NCBI RefSeq assembly: GCF_947502065.1
Contig: NZ_CANMYE010000013.1
Coordinates: forward strand, 22,822 to 86,821
DNA length: 64,000 nt
Direction of reading: 5' to 3'
Origin: an uncultured Pseudoteredinibacter sp.
GTDB taxonomy: Bacteria > Pseudomonadota > Gammaproteobacteria > Pseudomonadales > Cellvibrionaceae
Position 1 is the stretch's first letter; every line of letters starts with the position of its first letter. Below are positions 25,459 to 33,792 of this stretch, one piece after another. A program made the position numbers and the translations under genes. The notes beneath the pieces were generated by a model that was not told the DNA's origin, searched no databases, and was given only the letters and a program-made list of their open reading frames with translations.

Positions 25459-26105
25459 ATGTTCAAGTAGAGCAGCAATTGGGTGCGGGAAAGTTTTTTC
25501 TAAGAATTATTTTAGCCATGATCCCCTGCTTTGCTCTTTGGTGGTTTATTGGGGATTGGTGGTTGCGGCCAGCGGTGGATATTGCGGGCGGCGTGTTGGC
25601 TTTGCTTTTACCTGAGTCCTTTCATAGTTTACAGCTACTTGATGGTAGTTTGCAGGCAGCTACCAATTGGGGGGAGGTTCAGGGGCGCTTGGTTCCCGCT
25701 CGAGCTGCAGGTTATGCCTTGGCATTCGAGTCTAATGTTCGTGTTTTGAGTTATTCTGTGCCATTCTTTTTTGCCCTGCAGGCAGCCCTGTGGAATTGGC
25801 AGCCTAAGAAGCATATCGCTATATCCTTGTTCGTTATGTACCTTGTTATTATTGTAAGCATGGTCTTTCTTTGCGCCAAGTCCGTAATGGTTGGGCTTGG
25901 TGGGGCATTTATTGAGGCCAATCGCTACTGGTATGCTTCGCGAGACTTTATTGCGCTAGGTTTTCAATTATCTACTTTAATGCTGCCTGTTTTGGTACCT
26001 GTTTTTTTATGGGTATTAACCAATCAGGAGCAATTACAAAGCTTGTTTGTGTCAGGTCTTAGGCAGGCAAAGGCGACTAGCGCTGCACCGGAAGGGTCAG
26101 AATAA
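25455..26105 (+). CDS. Exosortase H-associated membrane protein
   Basis: A 216-aa inner-membrane protein with about four hydrophobic spans (near 15-33, 38-54, 95-135 and 160-195). Conserved-looking aromatic and glycine positions occur in ALWWFIGDWWLRPAVD and in the periplasmic part DGSLQAATNWGEVQGRLVPARAAGYALAFESNVRVLSYSVP. ATG overlaps the xrtH stop (ATGA), so translation is coupled. A membrane protein of this type regularly accompanies XrtH, and its role is not known. Its last 29 bp overlap the 3' end of the converging sensor kinase gene. Confidence 0.85.
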   Translation: MNVQVEQQLGAGKFFLRIILAMIPCFALWWFIGDWWLRPAVDIAGGVLALLLPESFHSLQLLDGSLQAATNWGEVQGRLVPARAAGYALAFESNVRVLSYSVPFFFALQAALWNWQPKKHIAISLFVMYLVIIVSMVFLCAKSVMVGLGGAFIEANRYWYASRDFIALGFQLSTLMLPVLVPVFLWVLTNQEQLQSLFVSGLRQAKATSAAPEGSE

Positions 26106-27423
26106 AAGAAGCCCCGCCCAAAATTGGAGAGCGGCCAACCTCTACGCTACCGCTGTAGGCACTTACGATATCGATTGCAACTGCCAGCCCAATTCCTTGA
26201 CCTTTATTGGCAGTGTCGGCGCGTTGGCCGCGGGTAAGAATGCTTTGCCTTTGGTTGCCTGCTACTCCTGGCCCGTCATCCTCCACGCGGATCACCCACT
26301 GCCCATCCATTTCTTCGGCGTCGACAAATACCTGTCGGTGTCCGTATTTGCAGGCATTATCAAGTAGATTGCCCATAAGCTCCATGAAGTCGGCTTCTTC
26401 ACCTTGAATGCGACAATCAGCTGGAATCAATAGCGAAAAATCCTTTTCATCTCGTCCGTAGACTTTACCCAGGGCGGTAATCAGGCGCTTACAAAGTTGG
26501 CGCAGGTCAATGCTGTGGTTGATATTTACCTTTGCACCAAGGCTGGCGCGGTTCAGTTGGTGGCTGATAATCTCGTCCATGCGGCGCAGGGGGTCAGTCA
26601 GCTTCTTCTCAAACTCAGGGTCTTGTTGGGCGAAGCCTGAGATGACCGCAAGCGGTGTTTTCAGGCTGTGGGCTAAATCATTTAAGGTATTTTTATAGCG
26701 TTCGCTTTGCTGACTTTGATTGGCTAGCACCTGGTTCAGGCTATGGGTAACGGGAATGATTTCCGATGGGTAATCCCCTGGTAGCTGTTGTTCTGAGGAT
26801 TCTCGCAGTTTATCGATATCATCTTTAAGTCGCTTTAGCGGCTGCAGCCCCCAGCGCATGATGAGTAATTGTGCGAGTATGATAAAGACGCCGAGGCTAC
26901 CAAGCCATTGGCCAAGTTGCTGCCTATAGGTGCTTAACTCAGCGCTCCAAATGGCGCTATCTCGCCAGATAGTAAGGCGAACGGGAAGGTTTCCCTCTTT
27001 GCTTTCCCATTCTACATCGAAGCTTAAACTAAAGACTCGGCCTTGGCTGCTATGTCTTATCTCTTCAAAATGTTGTGTTCCAGCTTCAATGCTTTGGGGC
27101 ATCAAGTTGCTGGGCGTTGGGAACAAAACGGACGGGGATTGCCACTGCATTCCAAGGGGGGTGTGTACCCAAGCGTAAAGTCCAGAGCCAGGCCGGCTAA
27201 AGTCTGGGTCATTTAATTCTTGAGATAGCTTGGGCTGGCCCGCGCTGATATCTATCGAGCCAAGCAGCAAGTACATATGGCTGTTGAGGCGATTTTTTTC
27301 AGCGGTACTTAAGCTTCGTTGAAAGGCTTGGTCGAGCATGTAGCCGCTTAACCCTAGGACTGCAGGTAAAACCAAAAGTGATGCTAGGGTAAAGCGCGAG
27401 GCAAGAGAACGAAATAGGCGCAA
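26077..27423 (-). CDS. PhoQ-like sensor histidine kinase
   Basis: A 448-aa membrane sensor kinase. TM1 is at about 10-30, a periplasmic domain of about 135 residues follows, and TM2 is at about 170-190. After a HAMP-like linker come the phospho-acceptor H252 in LAHSLKTPLAVI, the N-box NLLDNACKYG, DDGPGV and the G-box GQGIGLAV. The AHSLKTPLA H-box is typical of the PhoQ subgroup. PhoQ proteins sense divalent cations, antimicrobial peptides or acid. The sensor domain here lacks an obvious acidic metal patch, so the signal is unclear. It lies 12 bp after its response regulator, and its 3' end overlaps the exosortase partner gene. Confidence 0.9.
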   Translation of the reverse strand: MRLFRSLASRFTLASLLVLPAVLGLSGYMLDQAFQRSLSTAEKNRLNSHMYLLLGSIDISAGQPKLSQELNDPDFSRPGSGLYAWVHTPLGMQWQSPSVLFPTPSNLMPQSIEAGTQHFEEIRHSSQGRVFSLSFDVEWESKEGNLPVRLTIWRDSAIWSAELSTYRQQLGQWLGSLGVFIILAQLLIMRWGLQPLKRLKDDIDKLRESSEQQLPGDYPSEIIPVTHSLNQVLANQSQQSERYKNTLNDLAHSLKTPLAVISGFAQQDPEFEKKLTDPLRRMDEIISHQLNRASLGAKVNINHSIDLRQLCKRLITALGKVYGRDEKDFSLLIPADCRIQGEEADFMELMGNLLDNACKYGHRQVFVDAEEMDGQWVIRVEDDGPGVAGNQRQSILTRGQRADTANKGQGIGLAVAIDIVSAYSGSVEVGRSPILGGASFILTLPVQR

Positions 27424-27435
27424 AAGAGAAAAGCC

Positions 27436-28116
27436 TTAATTTTGTGTTTCCAAAGCAAAGCGATAGCCTTGGCCACGAACTGTATCGATAGGTTTTAAGT
27501 CGCCATTAGGGTCAATTTTCTTTCTTAAGCGGCCAATAAAAACTTCAATTACGTTGCTGTCACGATCAAAGTCTTGATCATACAGGTGTTCGGTTAATTC
27601 TGTTTTTGAAACCAGCTTGCCAGCATTGAGGGCCAAGTATTCAAGAGTATTGTATTCGAAGCTGGTGAGCTCCAGCTTATTGCCATCACGACTGACTGTT
27701 TTTGCCGTGGTGTTGATGACAAGTGAACCATAATCAAGACTTGGGCTTGCGTGACCCGCTGCGCGGCGGAGCAGGGCATTGATCCTAGCGAGTAATTCTT
27801 CATTTTGAAACGGTTTAACAACATAGTCGTCGGCACCAGCTTCAAGTCCTTCGACTTTGTCTTGCCAATTGCCGCGAGCTGTTAGAATCAAGATCGGGAA
27901 CTTTTTGCCTTCTGCGCGCAGTGTCTTTACAACCTCTAGGCCATCGACTTCAGGTAGGCCTAGGTCGATGATAGCTAGGTCATATGGATGCTCGGTACCT
28001 AAAAAAATTGCCTCGCGGCCATCGCCGCAAGCATCGCTAACATAGCCAGCAGATTTGAGTTGCGTGCATATCTGCTCGCGGATATGTGGCTCGTCTTCGA
28101 CAACAAGTAAGCGCAT
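27436..28116 (-). CDS. PhoP-like OmpR-family response regulator
   Basis: A 226-aa regulator. The receiver domain has acidic pocket E7/D8, phospho-acceptor D51 in IIDLGLPEVDG and the conserved lysine in VVKPF. The winged-helix output domain (about 125-220) ends with VRGQGYRFALE. The sequence LLVVEDEPHIREQICTQLKSAGY and the linker are PhoP/QseB-type. It is transcribed before the sensor gene and after the PepSY-like gene, forming an apparent three-gene operon. I cannot define its binding sites from this window alone. Confidence 0.93.
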   Translation of the reverse strand: MRLLVVEDEPHIREQICTQLKSAGYVSDACGDGREAIFLGTEHPYDLAIIDLGLPEVDGLEVVKTLRAEGKKFPILILTARGNWQDKVEGLEAGADDYVVKPFQNEELLARINALLRRAAGHASPSLDYGSLVINTTAKTVSRDGNKLELTSFEYNTLEYLALNAGKLVSKTELTEHLYDQDFDRDSNVIEVFIGRLRKKIDPNGDLKPIDTVRGQGYRFALETQN

Positions 28117-28220
28117 AACTGGTCTCGTAATGGTCTTAAGCCACGGGGAATCATTTATAGTGGCATATGTTTTTGTTTTCTGGCGCCAGCTTATTTTTCT
28201 GGCAGCGTAGGCGCTGAGTT

Positions 28221-28538
28221 CTAATCAGCAATCCATATCTGTTGTACTTTACCAGAGGCTGTAAGTACTTTCACAGTGTATCCGGCCTGACCTCTTTGAA
28301 CTTTGAGAACTTTTCCCTTAGATTTCTTAAGCGCTTTTTGTGCGGCTTTAGCTTGGCCATTTGGTGTCGCTTTGCCGTCATCCTGACTGCCTGCTTTTGC
28401 CAGTTGGATTATTGTTCGCTGCTCAATGGTCTGCTGGTCGACATTGGGCGTTTTGTCTTCAATGCTTACTGCGCTAAGCGGTAAGGCAAGGCCCATGAGG
28501 GCAATAAGCGAAGCAATTAGTTGTCGATGCTGTGTCAT
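28221..28538 (-). CDS. Exported PepSY-like small protein
   Basis: A 105-aa protein with an N-terminal signal peptide (hydrophobic 8-24, ending LSAVS). After a low-complexity polar and alanine/lysine stretch it has a short PepSY-type C-terminal unit: GKVLKVQRGQAGYTVKVL, then GKVQQIWIAD. Such small PepSY proteins often precede PhoPQ- or QseBC-type genes in gammaproteobacteria and may act in the periplasm as sensor partners or inhibitors. It sits 104 bp upstream of the response regulator on the same strand. Confidence 0.82.
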   Translation of the reverse strand: MTQHRQLIASLIALMGLALPLSAVSIEDKTPNVDQQTIEQRTIIQLAKAGSQDDGKATPNGQAKAAQKALKKSKGKVLKVQRGQAGYTVKVLTASGKVQQIWIAD

Positions 28539-28988
28539 TTAATATGTTCCGGTTAGAGCATTGGCTGCTATTAAGCAGTCTAGAACAAGCGAGCTGATCG
28601 TGGGCAATATTTGCCTCTTATTTTGATCAGTGCTGTTATGGCGCCGCATTTGGCTTTGGCGCCTGCAACTACGTCTAAGGCTATTTTACACCGGTATGTC
28701 TGAAATGTCGGCCGGTTATATGTGCCACCTTGCTTGCCTTTTTTGTGTGATCAACCAGATCAGAGTATCAGGCTAAAAGCGTTTGCCTGAACCTTGGCTG
28801 AAACTTGGCGCATATTATTGCTTTGTGGGCCTTAAAATTGCTCGCTGTTCGACGCAGTCAGTGCCTTAGAAACAAGGTATAATGCCCAGTTATGCTCGTT
28901 TGTTAGGTAGCGGATTACCAATCGTGACTGTAACGAGTCAAAAGCTTGAAAATACAAGCCGATAATTTACCAAGTAAATAGCAAAGTT
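28539..28988. other. 450-bp divergent intergenic region, PepSY operon / proA
   Basis: No gene is evident. A GGTATAATGC stretch at 28876-28885 looks like a -10 element for the proA operon, but no good -35 lies 16-18 bp before it. Two GGCGCC palindromes (near 28640 and 28656) and a CCGG-rich imperfect repeat are present without an obvious meaning. Confidence 0.4.
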
Positions 28989-30269
28989 ATGAATATTGAT
29001 AGTTATATGCGCCAGTTAGGGCAGCAGGCGAGAACGGCTTCGCGGGAGCTGCTTTTGGCTGATAGCGGCCAAAAGAACCAGGCCTTGCTTGCAATAGCCG
29101 CCGAGCTTAAGGCTCAGCAAGAACAAATTTTACAAGCCAATGACACTGACTTGCAGCTGGGACGAGATTCTGGCTTAGAGGACGCTTTATTGGATCGTTT
29201 GGCGATCACAGAAGCTGGAATTGATCAGATGGTAGAGGGCTTGCAGCAGGTAGCTGCGTTGCCGGACCCCTGTGGCGAAATCAGTGATATGAGTTATCGT
29301 CCGAGCGGTATTCAGGTTGGCAAGATGCGGGTGCCGCTTGGGGTGGTCGGGATTATTTATGAGTCGCGTCCTAATGTGACCATTGATGCGGCCAGCTTAT
29401 GCTTAAAATCAGGCAATGCCACGATATTGCGTGGAGGCAAAGAGGCATTTCATTCGAATCAGGCCATTGCCAAATGCATCACTACGGGCCTCGTCTTAGC
29501 GGGGCTGCCTGAAAATGCTGTGCAAGTTATTGAAACGACGGACCGGGCGGCTGTTTCAGCAATGATTACTATGCCGGAGTTTGTCGATGTCATAGTCCCC
29601 CGTGGAGGCCGAGGTCTGATCGAGAGAATAAGCAATGAGGCCAAGGTAAATGTTATTAAGCATCTAGACGGCATATGCCATGTCTACCTAGATGATAAGG
29701 CTGATTTGGATAAGGCAAAAGCTATTGCCGTTAATGCCAAAACACACCGTTATGGTGTTTGTAATGCGATGGAGACTCTGCTCATACATGAAGATTTGTC
29801 GGGTGGGTTTTTAACGGATTTGGCAAAAGCTTACTGGAATAAAGGTGTGCAGCTGCGAGCCTGTGAAACTTCTTACTCAAAGCTTCTTGAATTTAGTGAG
29901 GCCGACGGTGACTTGCTCGTTCAAGCAAGCCCAGAAGATTGGGATACAGAGTATTTGGCCCCGGTGTTGGCGGTAAAGCTAGTCCGTGATATGGCCGAGG
30001 CGATTGCTCATATTGCACGCCACAGCTCAGGTCACACCGAAAGCATAGTGAGTGAAGACTATAGCCGTGTAAGGGCATTTTTAGCCCAAGTTGATTCTGC
30101 ATCGGTTATGGCCAATGCGTCTACTCGCTTTGCTGATGGTTTTGAGTATGGCTTGGGTGCGGAAATTGGTATCTCGACGGATAAAATTCACGCTCGAGGG
30201 CCTGTTGGTCTGCAAGGGCTCACATCTCAAAAGTGGATAGTGTTCGGTGATGGCCATATCCGCAACTAA
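28989..30269 (+). CDS. proA: Gamma-glutamyl phosphate reductase
   Basis: ProA reduces gamma-glutamyl phosphate to glutamate semialdehyde in proline synthesis. The 426-aa protein is of standard length. It has the aldehyde-dehydrogenase-like fold with VPLGVVGIIYESRPNVT, SGNATILRGGKEA, the catalytic cysteine in YGVCNAMETLLIH and the C-terminal GPVGLQGLTSQKW. The last 20 bp overlap nadD. It is the first gene of a long plus-strand series running to lipA. proB is not present in the window. Confidence 0.97.
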   Translation: MNIDSYMRQLGQQARTASRELLLADSGQKNQALLAIAAELKAQQEQILQANDTDLQLGRDSGLEDALLDRLAITEAGIDQMVEGLQQVAALPDPCGEISDMSYRPSGIQVGKMRVPLGVVGIIYESRPNVTIDAASLCLKSGNATILRGGKEAFHSNQAIAKCITTGLVLAGLPENAVQVIETTDRAAVSAMITMPEFVDVIVPRGGRGLIERISNEAKVNVIKHLDGICHVYLDDKADLDKAKAIAVNAKTHRYGVCNAMETLLIHEDLSGGFLTDLAKAYWNKGVQLRACETSYSKLLEFSEADGDLLVQASPEDWDTEYLAPVLAVKLVRDMAEAIAHIARHSSGHTESIVSEDYSRVRAFLAQVDSASVMANASTRFADGFEYGLGAEIGISTDKIHARGPVGLQGLTSQKWIVFGDGHIRN

Positions 30270-30933
30270 GCTGCCGGCATTTGGCTTGTTCGGGGGGAGT
30301 TTTGACCCGGTGCATCGTGGCCATATATGCCTTGCTGAAAAAGTACAGCAAAGTTTAGGCTTGCAGGGAATGGCTTTATTGCCTGCCGCCCAGCAACCCT
30401 TGAAGGGTTTGGCCAATGTTTCTGCGCGGCAACGCTTGGCAATGTTGAACCTGGCGCTAACGCCGTTCCCTAACTTATCGGTGGATGCTAGAGAGTTGGG
30501 GCGTAGTGGACCATCTTATACTGTGGATACTTTGCAGCAGTGGCGCCTAGAGCATGATGAAAAAGCCTGCCTATGCTTCTGTATGGGGCTAGACTCATTA
30601 ATGCAGTTGCATCGCTGGCATCGTTGGGAGCAGTTGTTTGAATTGGCCAATTTGATTGTTTTGGCTCGCCCTGGTTGGAGCTGGGCTGAAGCGGCGAGCG
30701 CGCTACCGCCGAAGTTGCAAGCTGAGCTCAAGGCTCGGCGGTGCGAGGATGTTGCGCCAATATTGGTGACTCCAAAAGGCAAATGGATTTTGCTTGAGGC
30801 GCCTTTAATGGATATTTCATCAACGAAAATTAGGCAGCAGCTTGCTGCCGGTGTGCCTGCTTCGCAATTGTCTGAATTGCCCCAAAGTGTGGCGAATTAT
30901 ATTGAAGAGCACAGCCTATACTGTGCGAACTAA
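30250..30933 (+). CDS. nadD: Nicotinate-nucleotide adenylyltransferase
   Basis: NadD makes deamido-NAD from nicotinate mononucleotide and ATP. The 227-aa protein shows FGGSFDPVHRGHI, the nucleotidyltransferase HxGH motif, and the C-terminal ISSTKIRQQL. ATG 30250 is taken as the start; a GTG three bases earlier is possible. The gene overlaps proA by 20 bp and is followed by rsfS, as in many gammaproteobacteria. Confidence 0.95.
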   Translation: MAISATKLPAFGLFGGSFDPVHRGHICLAEKVQQSLGLQGMALLPAAQQPLKGLANVSARQRLAMLNLALTPFPNLSVDARELGRSGPSYTVDTLQQWRLEHDEKACLCFCMGLDSLMQLHRWHRWEQLFELANLIVLARPGWSWAEAASALPPKLQAELKARRCEDVAPILVTPKGKWILLEAPLMDISSTKIRQQLAAGVPASQLSELPQSVANYIEEHSLYCAN

Positions 30934-30951
30934 CTCAAAGAGGTTTTATTT

Positions 30952-31308
30952 TTGGATCTAAATCAAGTTGTCATCAATGCTCTGGAAGATGTCAAAGGGC
31001 AAGATATTGTAAGTTTGGATGTCGCTGAATTAAGCGATGTAATGGATACCCTTGTCATTGTAACGGGAACATCTAACCGCCACGTGAAATCATTAGCCAA
31101 CAATGTTGTGATGGATGCAAAAGCGGCCGGTGAGCAGCCTCTCGGGGTTGAAGGCATGGAAACCGGTGAGTGGGTGTTGGTAGATCTAGGTGGCATTGTA
31201 GTACATGTTATGTTGGAGCAAAGCCGACGCTTTTATGACTTGGAAAAACTTTGGTCCATGGAACCCGCCAATCGCCAAGATGAAAGTGACGAAGACGATC
31301 TGAACTAA
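30952..31308 (+). CDS. rsfS: Ribosomal silencing factor RsfS
   Basis: RsfS binds ribosomal protein L14 and blocks subunit joining in starved cells. The 118-aa protein has the DUF143 blocks (DVKGQDIVSLDVAE, VTGTSNRHVKSLANNV, GVEGMETGEWVLVDLGGIVVHVM) and a very acidic tail (DESDEDDLN). The start is a TTG, since no ATG or GTG lies at a sensible position; AGAGG about 9 bp upstream supports it. The rare start may keep its level low. It is followed 7 bp later by rlmH, the conserved pair. Confidence 0.94.
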   Translation: MDLNQVVINALEDVKGQDIVSLDVAELSDVMDTLVIVTGTSNRHVKSLANNVVMDAKAAGEQPLGVEGMETGEWVLVDLGGIVVHVMLEQSRRFYDLEKLWSMEPANRQDESDEDDLN

Positions 31309-31315
31309 TTCAACT

Positions 31316-31783
31316 ATGCGTACTCGAATTATAGCTGTTGGTACCAAAATGCCCGCTTGGGTAGAAACTGGCTACAAAGATTATGCTAAGCGCCTGCCGC
31401 GTGATTTTCCTGTGGAGGTGCTGGAATTGCCGCTGGGCCCTAGAGGCAAAAACGCCTCCATAGAAAAGGCCATTGCTAAAGAAAGTGAGGCAATGCTGGC
31501 GGCCATTCCAGATGGTGACAAGGTGATCGCCCTTGATGTGAAAGGCAAGCCTTGGAGTACTGAGCAGCTAGCCGATAAGTTGGCGGGCTGGCGCATGGAT
31601 GGCAATAATTACAGCTTGTTAATCGGTGGTCCTGACGGCTTATCGCAGCAATGTCTGCAGCGTGCGGATGTGCGCTGGTCGCTTTCCGCGCTGACATTGC
31701 CGCATCCGTTGGTGAGGATTGTCTTGATCGAGCAGTTATATCGGGCTTGGACAATTTTAAATAATCACCCCTATCACAAATAA
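31316..31783 (+). CDS. rlmH: 23S rRNA pseudouridine-1915 N3-methyltransferase
   Basis: RlmH is a SPOUT-class enzyme that methylates pseudouridine 1915 in helix 69 of 23S rRNA on the 70S ribosome. The 155-aa chain has the normal size with the knot motifs LLIGGPDGLS and SLSALTLPHPLVRIVLIEQLYRA, and the C-terminus NNHPYHK. It sits between rsfS and mrdA in the conserved order. A 137-bp gap precedes mrdA, where a separate promoter may lie. Confidence 0.96.
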   Translation: MRTRIIAVGTKMPAWVETGYKDYAKRLPRDFPVEVLELPLGPRGKNASIEKAIAKESEAMLAAIPDGDKVIALDVKGKPWSTEQLADKLAGWRMDGNNYSLLIGGPDGLSQQCLQRADVRWSLSALTLPHPLVRIVLIEQLYRAWTILNNHPYHK

Positions 31784-31920
31784 CAATAGGGTGATGTAGT
31801 GAAGAGCTTTGACGGCAGTGGTTTAGCTGCTTGGGGATGGCATGGAACAAATCCTAGCTAGGGGGCTTATTCAAGGGCTCACAAATGTTAATGTCTTGAG
31901 CAGAGCTGAAGTATATCGTC

Positions 31921-33792
31921 ATGTCTGAGCATCTGCGTTTTAAAGATCATTATAATGAAGCTCGAATCTTTTTCCGGCGCGCGATTATCGTAGCGGCTTT
32001 AATTGTTGCGCTTGTCATTGTGCTTATTGCACGCCTTTATACTTTGCAGGTTGTTGAGTATGAAACCTACGTTACCCAATCTGATCGTAACCGGGTGCAG
32101 GTACAGCCATTGCCTCCTACGCGGGGTTTAATTTACGGTCGTCGAGGCGAGCTGCTCGCTGAAAATAGACCTAGCTATACTCTTTCAATCGTAAAAGAGC
32201 AGGTGGGTTCTTTGGAATCCAGCTTGCGTTTATTGCGCCAACTCGTTGATATCAGTGATGATGAGTTGGAAGATTTTCATAAACGGTTGAAGCGACCTAA
32301 GCGCCGCCGTCGTCCCTATGAGCCTATTCCCTTACGTTATCTTCTGGGGGAAGAGGAAATAGCCAAGATTGCCGTCAATGAGTATCGATTAAAGGGGGTG
32401 GTTGTTGAAGCGCAGTTGGTTCGCCATTACCCCCAGCAAGAGCTGTTTGCTCATAATGTCGGCTATGTAGGTCGTATTAATGAGCGCGAGCTTAAGTCGT
32501 TAACGCCTGAAGAATATGCCTTGTACAACGGCACGGATTCCATTGGCAAGATTGGCCTAGAAAAACAGTACGAAAGGCTTTTGCTTGGAAATGTTGGTTA
32601 TCAACAAGTGGAAACTAATGCTAGAGGGCGAGTGTTAAGGGTGTTGGAGCGAACCGATCCTACCCCTGGCCAGAACCTACAATTATTTCTCGATGCTCAG
32701 TTGCAACGCAAAGCTTATGCTGCACTTGGTGGTCGGCGTGGCGCAGTGGTCGCGATGGAAATAGAAACCGGGGGCGTTTTAGCCATGGTGAGCGCGCCTA
32801 GCTATGACCCTAATTTATTTGTGACAGGAATTAGCTATAAAAATTATAGGGCTTTGAATGAATCACCGGATCTGCCGCTTTTTAATCGGGCTATTCAAGG
32901 TGGCTACCCTCCTGGTTCAACCTTAAAGCCAATGCTGGCTCTAGGCGGGCTAGAGGCTAATATAATTGATGAACATTACTCGGTTCGTGACCCGGGCTTC
33001 TATCAACTTGAAGGTGAAGAGCGTAAATATCGAGACTGGAAAAAGCGTGGTCATGGTCATCGTATAGCCTTGAAGCAAGCGGTTGCGCAGTCTTGTGATG
33101 TTTATTACTACGATTTGGCATTTCGCATGGGCATTGATCGGATGCACGAATTTGGTGATAAATTCGGCTTGGGCGAGCGTACCGGCGTTGATATTCCCAG
33201 TGAGCGATCCGGTTTGTGGCCTTCCCGTAAATGGAAAAGAGGGGTTAGGGGCTTGCCATGGTTCCCTGGCGACAGTTTGAACATGGGAATTGGTCAAGGT
33301 TTTGTTTTAACTACGCCGTTACAGCTAGCTTCAATGACAGCAACTTTGGCATCAAAGGGCGTTCATCGTCAGCCTAGATTGGTGAAAAGAGTTGGTGAGC
33401 AAGAGTTGCCAGATAAAGCTTCAAAAGTCGTTGAAGCCAGTGAGAAAAATTGGTCGCTGGTAATGGAATCAATGGAAGAAGTTGTGCACGGGCAAAGAGG
33501 GACGGCTAAGTCGATCGCAAGAAAGGCTAATTTTCGAATGGCAGGGAAGACCGGAACTGCTCAGGTGGTTGGTATTGCACAAGATGCAGAATACGATTCG
33601 GAGGCACTTGCAGAAAGACAGCGAGACCATGCCTTATTTGTTGGCTATGCACCTGCTGACAATCCTAAGATAGCTGTCGCTGTTATTGTGGAAAACGGTG
33701 AAAAAAGTTCTTTGGCGGCAAAAGTTGCCCGTGAAATATTCGATGAATATTTGCTTCGCGGACAGTTTGATAATGTCGAGGTGGGCCGATAA
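31921..33792 (+). CDS. mrdA: Penicillin-binding protein 2 (elongasome transpeptidase)
   Basis: PBP2 cross-links peptidoglycan during cell elongation with RodA. The 623-aa protein has a single N-terminal membrane anchor (about 19-40) and a dimerisation domain. The transpeptidase has STLK at 333-336 (nucleophile S333), SCD and KTGTAQ. ATG 31921 is the start; the stop overlaps rodA by one base (TAATG), keeping the synthesis partners coupled. The order mrdA-rodA-mltB-rlpA-dacA is the conserved elongation cluster. Confidence 0.97.
   Translation: MSEHLRFKDHYNEARIFFRRAIIVAALIVALVIVLIARLYTLQVVEYETYVTQSDRNRVQVQPLPPTRGLIYGRRGELLAENRPSYTLSIVKEQVGSLESSLRLLRQLVDISDDELEDFHKRLKRPKRRRRPYEPIPLRYLLGEEEIAKIAVNEYRLKGVVVEAQLVRHYPQQELFAHNVGYVGRINERELKSLTPEEYALYNGTDSIGKIGLEKQYERLLLGNVGYQQVETNARGRVLRVLERTDPTPGQNLQLFLDAQLQRKAYAALGGRRGAVVAMEIETGGVLAMVSAPSYDPNLFVTGISYKNYRALNESPDLPLFNRAIQGGYPPGSTLKPMLALGGLEANIIDEHYSVRDPGFYQLEGEERKYRDWKKRGHGHRIALKQAVAQSCDVYYYDLAFRMGIDRMHEFGDKFGLGERTGVDIPSERSGLWPSRKWKRGVRGLPWFPGDSLNMGIGQGFVLTTPLQLASMTATLASKGVHRQPRLVKRVGEQELPDKASKVVEASEKNWSLVMESMEEVVHGQRGTAKSIARKANFRMAGKTGTAQVVGIAQDAEYDSEALAERQRDHALFVGYAPADNPKIAVAVIVENGEKSSLAAKVAREIFDEYLLRGQFDNVEVGR

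Noticed and set aside
26047..26367. Plus-strand 106-aa reading frame after the exosortase partner
   Set aside because: It lies antisense in the kinase gene and shows no start signal or domain.
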